Assembly (NCBI GenBank): GCA_037576215.1
Contig: JBANDB010000011.1
Location: 620,001-684,000 of the forward strand
Length of the DNA stretch: 64,000 bases
Direction of reading: 5' to 3'
From: Armillaria gallica
Lineage: Eukaryota > Basidiomycota > Agaricomycetes > Agaricales > Physalacriaceae
Shown: positions 23,210-34,495 of the stretch, piece after piece
How the letters are laid out: the number at the start of each line of letters is the position of its first letter
Position numbering within the stretch: position 1 is the stretch's first letter
Position numbers and translations under genes: made by a program
Notes under the pieces: generated by a model
Seen by the model: only the letters and a program-made list of their open reading frames with translations
Told to the model about the DNA's origin: nothing
The model's database searches: none

Positions 23210-23708
23210 AAGGCTATGATCGGGGCTGCCGCGTACTTTGCACAGACGCTGAATGAATGTAAGTATCTGCAACACTGCCTGTGTTATATCTCTGGCATCA
23301 TAGTTCATCAGATCGATATGAACAAAGAAAGGACACGTTGGGTTCTGCGACTCTATTGGTTTAATTTGGCTCTTCTGGTGGAGCGATCTGTCCCCGCTGC
23401 TATCAGCTTCTCCCCTGAATTTTCACCGCATTCTTCATCGCAAAAAGATCCACAAAGATAAACAGGATACTGAGGGGAGGTGACTTCCCATGCCCTCGTG
23501 AAAACTTCTTTTGACGGTACTTCTTTAGAATTATGGACAACAGCGGCGGAGCTGTGTTGAGATATAGATATCACGAACTAGGATCTAATATTGTCGACAC
23601 AGAGTAAGCCAATTATTTAGTGCCGGTCTTGGTCCTGTGATGCCTCGGCCTATCCATCTATAAGCAGACGTCCCAGAGCTTCCCTCAATACCTTCCTCGT
23701 AACCCACA
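23210..23708 (+). repeat. Upstream block of copy 4, shared with copy 8
   Basis: The motifs GCAACACTGCC, GCGACTCTATTGGT and CTGAATTTTCACCGCAT recur in the same order upstream of copy 8 (near 62210, 62317, 62370). Copies 4 and 8 therefore belong to one sub-branch, distinct from the group 1-2-3-6. Confidence 0.6.
23659..23664 (+). promoter_or_regulatory. TATA box of DUF6534 copy 4
   Basis: TATAAG, about 45 bases before the ATG at 23709. The same motif at a similar distance precedes all other copies. Confidence 0.55.
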
Positions 23709-25689
23709 ATGTCCTCGCAACCTTCACCAGATATTCCTTTCCTCGGGGACACTTTCGGGGCTCTCTTCGTTGGAGCAATCATAGGTGCCATGTACGTCAC
23801 CTTTGCTTACAACAACTCCCTTTCATTCATATCGCAGTTTATTCGGCATAATGAATGTACAAATGCTCATTTACTACAAGAGATATCCCAACGACTGGTC
23901 GTTTTACCGTCATTCTGTACGTTGATATTACCTCGGGGTTAGCATTACGTTGACGCGCATGGATAGGTAACATTATTCTGGTTTGTTTCCTTCTGCCTAT
24001 TGATTATCGTAATTTATTAACGTGTTCTTCAACAGGGTTCTTGAAACGGTTCACTTCGCTTTAGGAACCCATGCTCTATATCATTACCTCATCAATATAG
24101 ACTTGCATGGTGCTCTGGAAGCAGATATCATTTGGTACGCTGTCAGACGCAGGAACTCTGTTAATCTAACAGACTATTTGTCATTGTAGGAGCTTCAGGG
24201 TGCGAATTTTCTGAGAGTTTCAATTATACAGCCTTAAATTTAGCTTGCAATATCAGCTGCAAGTAGTGATCAAGGTGAGTTCTCGTCACATCTGGTACAT
24301 TTCTTATCTGAATGGCTGTTGACATAGGTGTGGACCATCGTGTTCGTTCAAGGGTAAGAGCCGTATCATTGTTCCTGAGTGATTAATCTCTTACTGATAT
24401 AACTCGTAGGGTGTACGCCATCCGACTCTGGAAACGTACGTATTTTACTGACCATAACTGGTTATGATGAGGAGTAATGTATTCTTAGTTGGAAGGCACT
24501 TCCACAAAATCGTCCCTTGGTTCGTGGTAAATATTGTGTCAATCAACCGAACCTCCTGCTCTCACTTACTATGGGACAGTTTATCGTTGTCGGAGCTTCG
24601 GTTGGTAATACCATCGTACTTCCTGTTGTGACTGTCTAATCACACAACCCACCTTATTTCAGGTGCAGGAATATGTAAGAGACTGCTCTCTGTCACGTCC
24701 TTACTTCGCTGATAGACATGTATCAGTCCTCTCTTATGATCTGTAAGCACACCATTGTGGCTATGCGTGTGACTCAAAATAAATCTTCACAGTTATGTCC
24801 CGCCGAATTTAGCGTCGATATTCATCATCAATGTAGGTTCCATAAGTCGTCTGAAGGGCAGTAGATTCTAATTCAACGACACAGAGATCTATTTACCCCT
24901 TCTTCTCCATTATCATCGTGGCGGATCTCACTATAGCTTTCATGATGTGCTATTACCTTTACAAGAGCAGAGCCGCCATGCACTTCTCTTCGTGTGTTAC
25001 CTCCCTATGAAGTCCTCCGAATTACAGCTGATTTACTGGTACCAGTATGGCTGGCATACTTCTCGGTCTAATGCAACTCGTGCTCGTATCTGGATTGGCT
25101 ACAAGGTGAAGATATCTGCTTTTATATTGTCTCCATTACTCATGGTAGACGTGACAGTGTATCCTCATTGGTCTCTGTTTTCACGGTCGGTTAACTCTCA
25201 ACTTGAGCCCATGGAAAATTCTCACAAAGATCCGCAGTATATCGCGTGGCCCAAGACCCTGATTTTCCTCGCGATCGATTTCATAATACCCAAACGTCAG
25301 TATTAATCACAACCCACTAAAACCTGGCTAACTAATACACATAGTCTATGTAAACTCGTTGCTTGCTATGTACACTGTCTGCTTCTGTTTCTTATCCTAA
25401 GTTTACCTTCGCTAGGTTTAATTACCGACAGGAACATTCGTCGAAGAAGTCGACCACAGAGCATTTGGTTCCTGCTGTCCTCCAGTTTGCACCCATCAGC
25501 TCCGTGGATCATACCACAGAAACGGTATGTGCGCTTCCCGCCTCCTACCAGTACCGGGTATTATCTTAATTGCGTTTCCTTCAGGATGTCAGCCTCCGTC
25601 CGCTCTCTACGATCCAGGACATTCGTTCTTCTTCAGAATACTTGGGCAATCCAAAAGGAACCATCGATCCTCCTATGAGTCAGGTCTGA
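23709..25689 (+). CDS. DUF6534 seven-helix membrane protein, copy 4 (complete, 20 exons)
   Basis: Exon limits read from GT...AG borders: 23709-23791, 23838-23916, 23967-23980, 24036-24134, 24190-24199, 24257-24274, 24328-24353, 24410-24435, 24489-24526, 24580-24604, 24663-24674, 24727-24742, 24793-24832, 24885-24991, 25046-25105, 25158-25185, 25238-25295, 25345-25369, 25416-25524, 25585-25689. They sum to 978 nt: 325 residues and TGA, one closed frame. Hydrophobic segments lie near residues 22-45, 57-82, 98-116, 127-144, 160-190, 199-220 and 227-255, giving the seven helices of the family. Family marks are WVLETVHFALGTHALYHYL, the CYYLYKSR end of helix 5, and LYVNSLLAMFNYR near 247-259, followed by a polar tail. 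The molecular role of DUF6534 proteins is not known to me. It is preceded by TATAAG and shares upstream sequence with copy 8. Confidence 0.92.
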
Positions 25690-26503
25690 AAGTGTTTTGT
25701 TTGAGTTGCTTCCAAGCTCCGAAAGTATAACCAACGTTTTCACTCTATATATCTGGTCATATTGTATCGGGGGAAGCTAGTCACAGTCAAAGGTGTTGTC
25801 GTGTCTAGTCGAATATTTATGGAATCAATAACATTGGAAGAACACGAATTAAGATAAATATTTGAGGATTGAGACGTCCATCCTCTCCATCCTCTCCGAA
25901 AAAGTGTCGCGTCTATATGCCCCCTCATGAGTAGATGCACTAATGTCAAAAATGTGCTTTATAACAGATTCATAGAGTCGTGTGTACCTTTGATTCGTAT
26001 TTTTAGAAACTAAGCGCCGAGGTCCCATAAGGTAAGCTCATACTGCGAACGGGTCTCTTGACTGACAGTGATTCCCGCTTCAGATCTCGCTGGGTAGTAT
26101 CCAGCTGGCGCATGGTGCGCCTCTACCAACCTTGAAATCCGGCCGTCTCCGCACCTGGTTCCGTGAATGCAGTCGTAACTTGACATTTTGCTTTGGAAAA
26201 TCGGGATGATGATACCAGTCAATTGTTATTGGAGGTAAACATATCGCCACCTTACCGTGCGAATCATGATTTGTACACCATCGTGTGACCCAGGATTTCC
26301 CCCTCAAGACGCGGTGTTGATATCGCTCAGTTGGCTTCCATCTCTCCCGGACAGGAGGTGATTTGTGTACGGCATTTAATTAATGCCCTTTTCATTAGTA
26401 GAACAATCATAAGATGGTCACCTCCACCTCTCGACATGAAGACCGCTCTTCTCAAACACCGGGCCCTGTGGGAAAATTGAGTACAAGCAGGGACAGTTCA
26501 GAA
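25690..26503. other. Intergenic spacer between copy 4 and the F-box gene
   Basis: The two genes converge here. Only short open frames are present, and no repeat is recognised. Confidence 0.4.
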
Positions 26504-28081
26504 TTAGCACGTACATCGTGGAATTTCTCCACCATATGATACCGCCAACTGACCCTCGCACATTCCCTTCCAGCGTCTAGTGACACTCGGATCCGCATCA
26601 ATGTCCAGGGAAGCGTCAAGCCATACTCTCGTCAACCTGACACAATTGTCCAAGTCGTGACAACGAGAGTCAAGCATATTAACAAGGATATGATCGTGGC
26701 CAACGAAATTAGACTCCCGAACATCCAGCTCTTCAAGGCATGGTAACAATACCGGCTGGTCCGGCTCGCAGAAAAATGGAGCGAAGAATCTTTCGTTGAC
26801 ACTGCGAATACGGAGATGGAGACGCTTGACGTGATGCGCCAAGCGTAAGAATTCTATCATTCCCTGTCCTGCATCGACATCGCTGACAACACAGAAGATC
26901 GAGAGGTCGACGAGGTTAGACAATGGTGCTCGGGAGATCTCAGGAAAATGAGGCATGACGGAACTGAAATCGAATGATAACTTCTGTAGTGCAGGGAGTT
27001 TGAGGTTCATGAAGAGGTGCGCCAAGGCACCATGATCCTCTGTATTATCATCCTCTTCCTGGATGTAGACCTCTCTTATGTGAGGCAGCTCAACGATCCT
27101 GCTGGAAGTACCCTCAGCTGCGAGACCATTGGTAATAACGGTGATAGTCTCTACTGAAGATACCTTTTGGAGCACGTCAAGTATGACGTCGTTCGACGAG
27201 TACTTGATCCAGCACTTGTCGATCTGCGTCCACGGAAGTCGAAGAAGCCGACCAAAGTCGACGCTATGGTACACGTTCAGCCGTTGTAGGCAAGGTGCGA
27301 TGTCGAAAAAGTCGACTTCGGACACATCAGGAGGGACATCATCAGTGAATTTGAGGAAGAGATGTCGGAGCTGGGACAGGGATCCTATGCACATGGAAAA
27401 TGCATGAAGGGACGCGTAGGGAATGAACAAAGTCAATTCCGTACATCGCGATATTCCTGCAAGAATGACGGCGAGTCCACCGAGCGAAAAGATATCCTCC
27501 TCACAATATATCGCCACGACAATATCGTGACCGCGCGACCTTTCGAGCATAAGCCCGAGCATGTACTGCAATTTCATCTGATTGCGCGTGCGATACATGT
27601 CAAAGAACAGCTCTATCGAGCTCCACAGCCTCGCGGTATTCAGCGATACTCGTCGCCAGCGACGGGATACATGTGATAGCACCCACTGTGACCGCTTAAG
27701 CACGTCCAGACAGTCACCGACGTTCTCCGTGTATATGATGGACTCCGGGTCGACACATGCTGTAAAGATTTGACGCAGGATATCGTCCGGAAGGCGACGA
27801 ATTGGGTGGAGGAGAGTTACTGTGTCCTGCAGGTGAGCTTCAACACGTTCTCGCTCACGAATGAGGTCCTCGAGCACGGCCCGCGCCCGAGTAACCCGCG
27901 TGTCAAGACCAGATAACATATCTTGACCGTCGGAGACCACAGTCGCAAAGTCAACTTTCTCATGATCCCTCGGTGATTCATTAGTCTGGAGTAGCTCTAG
28001 TACTCTTCCTTGGAGGCGCAGATAGTGTGAAGTTACGTTTCGGAAATCCGAAAGACCGCAATTAGGACAGACATTTGCCAT
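26504..28081 (-). CDS. F-box/leucine-rich-repeat-like protein, single exon, 525 aa
   Basis: One uninterrupted frame from ATG at 28081. The N-terminus has a CPNC pair (residues 5-8), then a coiled-coil-like helix of about 40 residues (LDTRVTRARAVLEDLIRERE). The F-box core follows near residues 93-135 (IRRLPDDILRQIFTACVD...VLSHVSRRWRRVSL). The remainder has weak leucine-rich repeats. This is the common architecture of the large F-box families of Agaricomycetes. The F-box would bind Skp1 in an SCF ubiquitin ligase and the repeats would hold a substrate; the substrate is unknown. It is convergent with DUF6534 copy 4. At least three relatives in the window are broken, and this is the only intact one. 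Confidence 0.85.
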   Translation of the reverse strand: MANVCPNCGLSDFRNVTSHYLRLQGRVLELLQTNESPRDHEKVDFATVVSDGQDMLSGLDTRVTRARAVLEDLIRERERVEAHLQDTVTLLHPIRRLPDDILRQIFTACVDPESIIYTENVGDCLDVLKRSQWVLSHVSRRWRRVSLNTARLWSSIELFFDMYRTRNQMKLQYMLGLMLERSRGHDIVVAIYCEEDIFSLGGLAVILAGISRCTELTLFIPYASLHAFSMCIGSLSQLRHLFLKFTDDVPPDVSEVDFFDIAPCLQRLNVYHSVDFGRLLRLPWTQIDKCWIKYSSNDVILDVLQKVSSVETITVITNGLAAEGTSSRIVELPHIREVYIQEEDDNTEDHGALAHLFMNLKLPALQKLSFDFSSVMPHFPEISRAPLSNLVDLSIFCVVSDVDAGQGMIEFLRLAHHVKRLHLRIRSVNERFFAPFFCEPDQPVLLPCLEELDVRESNFVGHDHILVNMLDSRCHDLDNCVRLTRVWLDASLDIDADPSVTRRWKGMCEGQLAVSYGGEIPRCTC

Positions 28082-29756
28082 TGTTTAGAAACGACTGAGT
28101 TGGTTACGATGCTCTGGAGCAGGATTAAAATTGAATGCGACATAAATTCAGCAGACACGTACCTCCTATAAGGAAGCGCGAAGTAGTAGTGTTGACAAGT
28201 GATGACGCGTCGATGATGTCATTCAAGCTCCGACGACTTATTAATAACACGGAGAACGAGGCAAGAACGAGGAATGAGTAAACAACCAAATTTTAAAGTG
28301 TTTACTGTATCGTTTGCAGTATTTATTTATATAATAAACAGTAAGATTCCGAGCCATCGATAGACTAGATAAATATAACTGACTGAATAACGCGGCCAAA
28401 ACCTCGTCGTCTCCGATATTCAGACGTTGCTCTATAGTTACTTTCCCCCGAAATTAGAAGATACTCCTGACAACCAAAATCTGTTTAAGCGGTCGGTAGC
28501 AGGGATAATGCGCGTGTACCGTCAGTTAACGTAGACGACGATCCTCATGACGACCTAGAAGGATGTCGACTGACAGCAGGGCCGTTTGGTCAAGATATTC
28601 CTGAGGCTGACACCTGGTACTTTTGTTCGCAAAATGGAACAGAGAAAAGGAAATTCATCTTGAGAAAATCTAGTCTTAAAGATGAAAGAGCTATGAATTA
28701 GCCGATGCAGGCGCGCTTACCTCAAATAATGATCGAGTCGTATCTCCCTTTTGTGCACAGTAGAGTCAGATGTGAGATATCAATTTATAATGCTGCCTTT
28801 ATGAGCACGATCAGAAACAAGGTATTAATGGTGCGCCATTCTTCCGATTTATCCGGTCGCAGCATAGGCCATACCGATGTCAAGTAAAGCACCTGCTCGC
28901 ATTAGAACTACCTATAAAATGTAAGCATCCGACCGAAATGACAGAAATACATGTGCCATGATTCCTCAGTTATGCTATGACGGTGATCAGGCCGTCCGGC
29001 AGAAATGAGTCAACCTTTCTTGAATTACGACTGATATCAGTTACGAGAATAAACCGTATGAGAAAGAATGTTCCGAAGGCTATCTTTGTTGGAACATGAG
29101 CGTTCAACTAGTATCGAATAATCGGTCACGAACCCCCTTGGGCCTTTTACAAAAAGACGGTAGACTGCAGGTTGATCTTCCGTATTTTCGTACCTGGCTT
29201 TCGTCAACCATCGCATCATACCATAGCCCATTGTGTCGATTCGGACGTGTTCGCATCTCGCATTTGATTGCTACGTCGAGACCATTCTCTCGGATGTTGG
29301 GATCTGTTGGAGCGTGTACCTTCCTGAGTTCTAAGAGGTTAGATACGAGAAATATCATGACATATGTGCGTCTCTTTCGCCTGTATTTGACAATCTCGGG
29401 TCCTAGAAACGATATAAGCCATGTTTCCAGAGGTCACCTTCGACAAAAGGCTTACCGGTAGCGGTTTACCAGGCCACGACAGCGTCAAGAACTGGTGGAT
29501 AAAACAAAATACGATATGCACACACATGGTTCGCCAAACTTCTTTGGTGACGCTATGCGCTAGCCATACAAGGGTCAGCTGGCACGTTAGACGCGGAGAA
29601 CTGTAAAACACGTGGTGATCGTTTGATCATCGTGTTCCTGAGTAACAGGAGATCAATGCGGACAGCGATTTTCTCTCAGACGGATAAGCGGGTGAAAGTG
29701 GGCGGCAGTATTCTTCAGTGGCTGATGGAACGACCAGATTAAACCAGTGGCATGAA
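28082..29756. other. Unassigned intergenic stretch
   Basis: It contains the upstream region of the F-box gene. Overlapping open frames of 60-121 codons at 29037-29611 lie on both strands, and none resembles a known family. No inverted repeats noticed. Confidence 0.35.
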
Positions 29757-29766
29757 GAGCCGACAG

Positions 29767-30875
29767 GGCACGTAGAATTCTGCGTTTGCGTTTGCGTGCA
29801 TGCGTTTGCGTTTTCACGCATGCGTTTGTCACGTCTGCGTGAGCGTGACAGGGATGCGTTTGTTGGGTATCTTGTGCATTCGGATCTACAATCACCTATA
29901 ATATGGTTTGATTAACTATGCTGTAAGTAAGACTTACTGCGTATCAGATTTATATGCAGCATGGTATCGATACCAGCCATAATTGAATTTCTTCGTCATG
30001 ATAGAGTCTCTGTAAAGTCGAATTCATCAATGTTCGAGCTGGAATTTTAAATGTAAGAACACCTGGAGGTTTTACGAGGTGTTAGAAGCCATGAGGTATG
30101 ATATCCTTCAGTAAAGACTACGGTATCATTACCATTCTGTTGAGGAATAAGCTGAAGAAACTGAACCAAATCCTGGTTCGAAAACGACAACTTGATGGCA
30201 ACCTGGCTAACGCACAATTAGAATACATCATAAAGATAAAGTACCTGCCTAGAGGGAGTGACTAGAGGCAAATACGGGTTGGAGAAATCGAACCGATCAT
30301 AAGTCAACTAGTTCAACTCGGACTTGAACGCATCAAACACACCGAACGCAGATTTGTCACATAACTGTCACACACTTGCATTTAATTTTGGACGCATGCG
30401 TTTCCAAAAGGAACGCATGCGTGCACTATCTTAACGCATGCGTTCAATGTTTGGACACATGCGTGACTTATTTCTGAGGGGTGTGAGTCTTTGCGTTGAT
30501 TTTAGAGGTGCCTGATTTACTCAAAGTCGAGAAAAACGAAGGGATCACAAGTAGTTCAGCATCAAACAGTACTATAGTCGTTGTGAGACTAGAACTGACT
30601 AATATGCATGCATTTATAGCATTTATAGATGATTCCCCTCCGTTTTTAAGTCATAATAAGTCATGGACATATTTCCAGGAAACTCAGAAAAATAAGTCAT
30701 TTTTCAACAGAAGACATAATTAACCGGTATCGTTGAAAGACACTGGCTATCAGGATACAGTGCATCTAAATGCATCGATGGGCCCACAAATGTACGCAAG
30801 TTGAACTCACGCAAACGCAGCGGAACGCAGTTGAACGCATGCACGCAGATGTCGAACGCAGAATTCTCTTGGCCC
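29767..30875. mobile_element. MULE-like non-autonomous element with 10-bp target duplication
   Basis: The ends share AGAATTCTGCGTT in inverted orientation, preceded by GGCACGT on the left and, read from the other side, GGGCCAAG on the right. An exact 10-bp direct repeat, GAGCCGACAG, flanks it (29757-29766 and 30876-30885). Duplications of 9-11 bp are typical of Mutator-like elements. Inside, the palindromic motif ACGCATGCGT and its GCGTTTGCG variants are clustered at 29780-29835, 30390-30465 and 30810-30865. No transposase is recognised. Confidence 0.75.
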
Positions 30876-30885
30876 GAGCCGACAG

Positions 30886-32548
30886 AATAATGCTATTTAT
30901 GAAAGGATCCTATTGAGTGGTGTCATGAAATTTGTCTCTAAAATAGCATACCGATTCATCCCAAGCATTTTCACATGTTGGATACGCCCATGAGGATGTA
31001 AGATTTCCTGAACATGGCCTTCGAAGTCGGCAGACAAGTCAATGTATCGAACACGTATAGAAAGGTCGCCTTCAGTCGAAAGTTAAATGCTCGAGTCGGA
31101 TATCGCAGTGGATGTCCTAAAAAGCTGGAGTTCGAAAAAAATGAGAATAGGCACAGAGTACAGCGGGTCGGAAGTACCTGCCACTAACACCATGCTAGGG
31201 ACTCCGTCAAAAATTTGAGCAAACGACGGGAGCTGTTGGCGTCTCCTTGCCTCAATGAATGAAGAGACAACCTAGTATGCGTATGCGTAAGAATGGCCAC
31301 CGGACAGACAAAGAACTCCGGTACCTGTACCGATTACTGGCGCCCGTAAAACCCGTATATTTTGGCACTTAGATGGGACCTGTACACCTATCGGCAATGC
31401 CAAGAGAAATTTGAACAAAACGCGCATAATGTTTGAAATCAAGGTACATGATTGTAAGAGAAAGGGCCCAAAAATAAAAGTCAGATGCTCCTATTGATAT
31501 ACAGTAGTCCCAATCGCCGACGATACAGCCTCATTTCTGTGTACAAAATGAGGACAACACCATGAAAAATGGACGAGCATACGCACCATAGACTGTACTC
31601 CCCTCTCGTCAGGTCGCAGTCTATGTCACAGTAGAAGTAAAGGTAATGACAGGCATTAGAGATTCAGTTATTGCCGGGTGAGAGATGTCGTCGTCGTCGC
31701 TGTCGGTGCTGGTTCGCCGTCAAGAGACGCGAGGCGAATATCAAATTACGTTTTCGATGAAAGATCTCCGGGCCATTGCTGGCTGGGACTCGTGACTCCA
31801 ACTTGACGTCGGACTCTATATTCCAGCTTAAGTTACCAGTACCCCACGATCCGCATGCCTTGGCTCTGCAGTGAGATGGTACAGTCACACGTGAACTGGC
31901 CATGGTCCACATGTACAGAAGATACTTCACTAAACCATTATCACTCTGCGACCAGGCTTTCCTACAAGTCTCAGCGAGCTAAACAAACTGGCGACGGCGA
32001 CCTCAAAGTGCGAGTCCGACTGGGGACTGACATGAATATGCTTCTGCTAAGACTACATGGCTCTGCACCTTCAAGCATCACTATTCAATCTCCGATCAAA
32101 TCACATCCCAACGGAGAATCAAAGCACCGGGTGTAATCTGAATCTGTTTTAAAATGATTGATATCTATAGACCTGCGAACGATCTCCCGCAATGAGAAGC
32201 AGTCTGTGGGGAGCACTCTCAGGTATGGGATTTCCTCCGTTGTCCCGTCCCATTACCATTTCTCATAGGCAAGCAATCTCGCAGCTATGTACTTTGTCCT
32301 ATCTAGGCGAAATTGTATAGTACAGGTGGTTGTTTCTTATTTCTACGTTGTAACTTCTTCTGATAGTATTCCATGAGGTTTGAACATCAAGCCCCGCCTC
32401 GAATCGCCCCGCTCATATATCAAGTCTAAGATGAGTTCACCGTGCCCGAGTTGATCATCTGGCCTTGGTTATTACTTCCGTGATAGTTTCGCGTATGTAT
32501 CCTATAAGTTGAGGAAACGTTCCAGACCGTCCCCTCTTCCTCAGCTCA
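30886..32548. other. Unassigned intergenic stretch upstream of copy 5
   Basis: Short open frames on both strands (for example 31664-31930 minus, 31855-32136 plus) without family resemblance. TATAAG at 32503-32508 belongs to copy 5. Confidence 0.4.
32503..32508 (+). promoter_or_regulatory. TATA box of DUF6534 copy 5
   Basis: TATAAG, 41 bases before the ATG at 32549, in the position conserved among the family copies. Confidence 0.55.
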
Positions 32549-34495
32549 ATGAACTCGCAACCCTCGACCGTTGTTCCATCTATCGGGGAGACTTTCGGTG
32601 CTCTCTATGTCGGCGCTATCATAGCTGCCGTGTAAGTGGTCCTCCTTCTCACGAAATGGCATTGATTCTTTGTTAGGTTATTCGGAATAACGAATCTACA
32701 AAGTGTCATATACTACAAGAGATACCCCAATGATTGGTGGCTCTACCGATGCTCCGTACGTCGAAATTCTCTCACAGTTAAAATTATGCTCCATCCTGTG
32801 GGATAGGTAGCGCTACTTTGGTCCGTTGGTTCATGCTCATTGGTCGTGGGGACTTCTTAAAGCATAGTTTCACAGGGGCCTCGATACGCTTCATGTCGTT
32901 TTAAGCACCCATGCCCTATACTTCTATCTCATTGATATGTATGGAGACTTGTCCGGTGCTCTAATACAAAGTGTTTGGTACGTTTCCAAAGTCACGGCGT
33001 GGCTCTCACTGAACGTATGGCACAGGAGCTTTAAGGTGACATGTGTGTGGTTCCGACCCAAAATTTGCTAAGTGTCTTTCGTATGTTCAGGCGCAGTTAG
33101 TGGTAAATGTGAGTACGAACTCCCCCAGTCATATCTCTTCGTTAATCTCATCGGTATTCTTCGAAGGTGGTGATAGTCATATACGTTCCAGGGTACGATC
33201 CTTGCATTATTTGGGAGATATGTCGTAACAACCCCTAGGTTATATGCCATCCGGCTATGGAAACGTCTGTAATTCGGTGGTGGTTGACGATAATAAGCTC
33301 AACTTATTCTTAGTCGGGAGACATTTTCATAAAGTTCTCCCGTGGTTCGTGGTAAGCAGCTGCTGAATAATGAAACCAGCGATTCTTACTTAATGTTCAA
33401 CAGTTTCTCACCATGGCATCGTCGCTTGGTAATGAAATCACCCTGCCTGTTTCGACAATAGTCCTGATCATGCACCCATTTCATTCAGGTGCTGGAATAT
33501 GTAAGCCATCCTCCTCTGACTCGTCCCGTTTTCAATGACATTATTGATACAGTTATGATTTATGAGATGTAAGAAAATTTTCGGGGCTGCATGTGCCACC
33601 TGAACTGAACTTCCAAAGCTCTACGACACCGAATTTCTCAGCTATATCTGACATTAAAGTATGTAATATCCACCATCTGGACTGTCTTCAATACTCAGCC
33701 GAACGCTACAGACTTCAATCTACGCGGTTTTCTCTACAGTAGCGGCAACGGACTTCGTAATAGCCCTCATGATGTGCTATTACTTGCACAAGAGCAGAGC
33801 AGCTATGAATGTATCTACGTGCGTTATCATATTGATCAAGCCTTCACTGAATCTCTGAATGTACTTCTACTAGTACCGCATGTCGCGTCCTCAATCTAAT
33901 GCGACTCGTTATTGTATCAGGATTGGCCACAAGGTCAGTATGTCTTCCGATTTCCGTTCGTATGATCTGAACCAGCGCCTGACAGTACATGCTCGCTATT
34001 AACTCTCATCTCGGCCAGTTGTCATTTCAAGTCTAACCCTTCCGAAGATCTTATCAATACCTGCAGTATATCGCATGGCCAGAATCCCTAATTTTTCTTG
34101 GGATAGTATTTATCCTACCAAAACGTCGGTCTTTCCACCTACCCATTGGAAACATCTAACAGATCGAATCAGTCTACGTCAATTCTTTGCTTGCCATGTA
34201 CGTCGTGTTCCCGAGCTCATTGCCTGAAACTTACTTTCCCTAGGTTCAATCACCGGCCCAAGCAGCAATTAAGCCAGTTAAACGCAGGGCTCGGAGGTCA
34301 TTCAACGTCTGCCATTCTCAGATTTGCACCTCGCACTACTGCAGAAATTGTACGTACTAATCCAATTATCCCTCTGACTACGGCATTAACCATTTACATT
34401 AGGACATGAGTATTACACCATCTGAGAGTCAGGACATCCGTTCCTTCGATGGGAAGTCTGACCGTTCGAAGGGAAATCCCTGCCTTGAAGTCTGA
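32549..34495 (+). CDS. DUF6534 seven-helix membrane protein, copy 5 (complete, one GC splice donor)
   Basis: Start ATG at 32549 (MNSQPSTVVPSIGETFGALY), stop TGA at 34493-34495. All 20 exons of the family plan can be traced with matching phases: LFGITNLQSVIYYKRYP, VALLW, GLDTLHVVLSTHALYFYL, SFK, AQLVVN, LYAIRLWK, LGRHFHKVLPWFV, GAGI, the exon with CYYLHKSRAAMN, YIAWPESLIFLG, LYVNSLLAM, and a tail ending KGNPCLEV. One oddity: the exon ending ATCTCG (near 34012) is followed by GCCAGT where the other copies have a GT donor. The intron is 53 nt, so its retention would shift the frame. If GC is not used, this copy would be damaged. Otherwise it is a normal family member of unknown role. Confidence 0.8.

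Noticed and set aside
29104..29611. Overlapping frames of 84-121 codons on both strands
   Set aside because: No family resemblance and no conserved splice pattern; the lengths are within what chance gives in this base composition.
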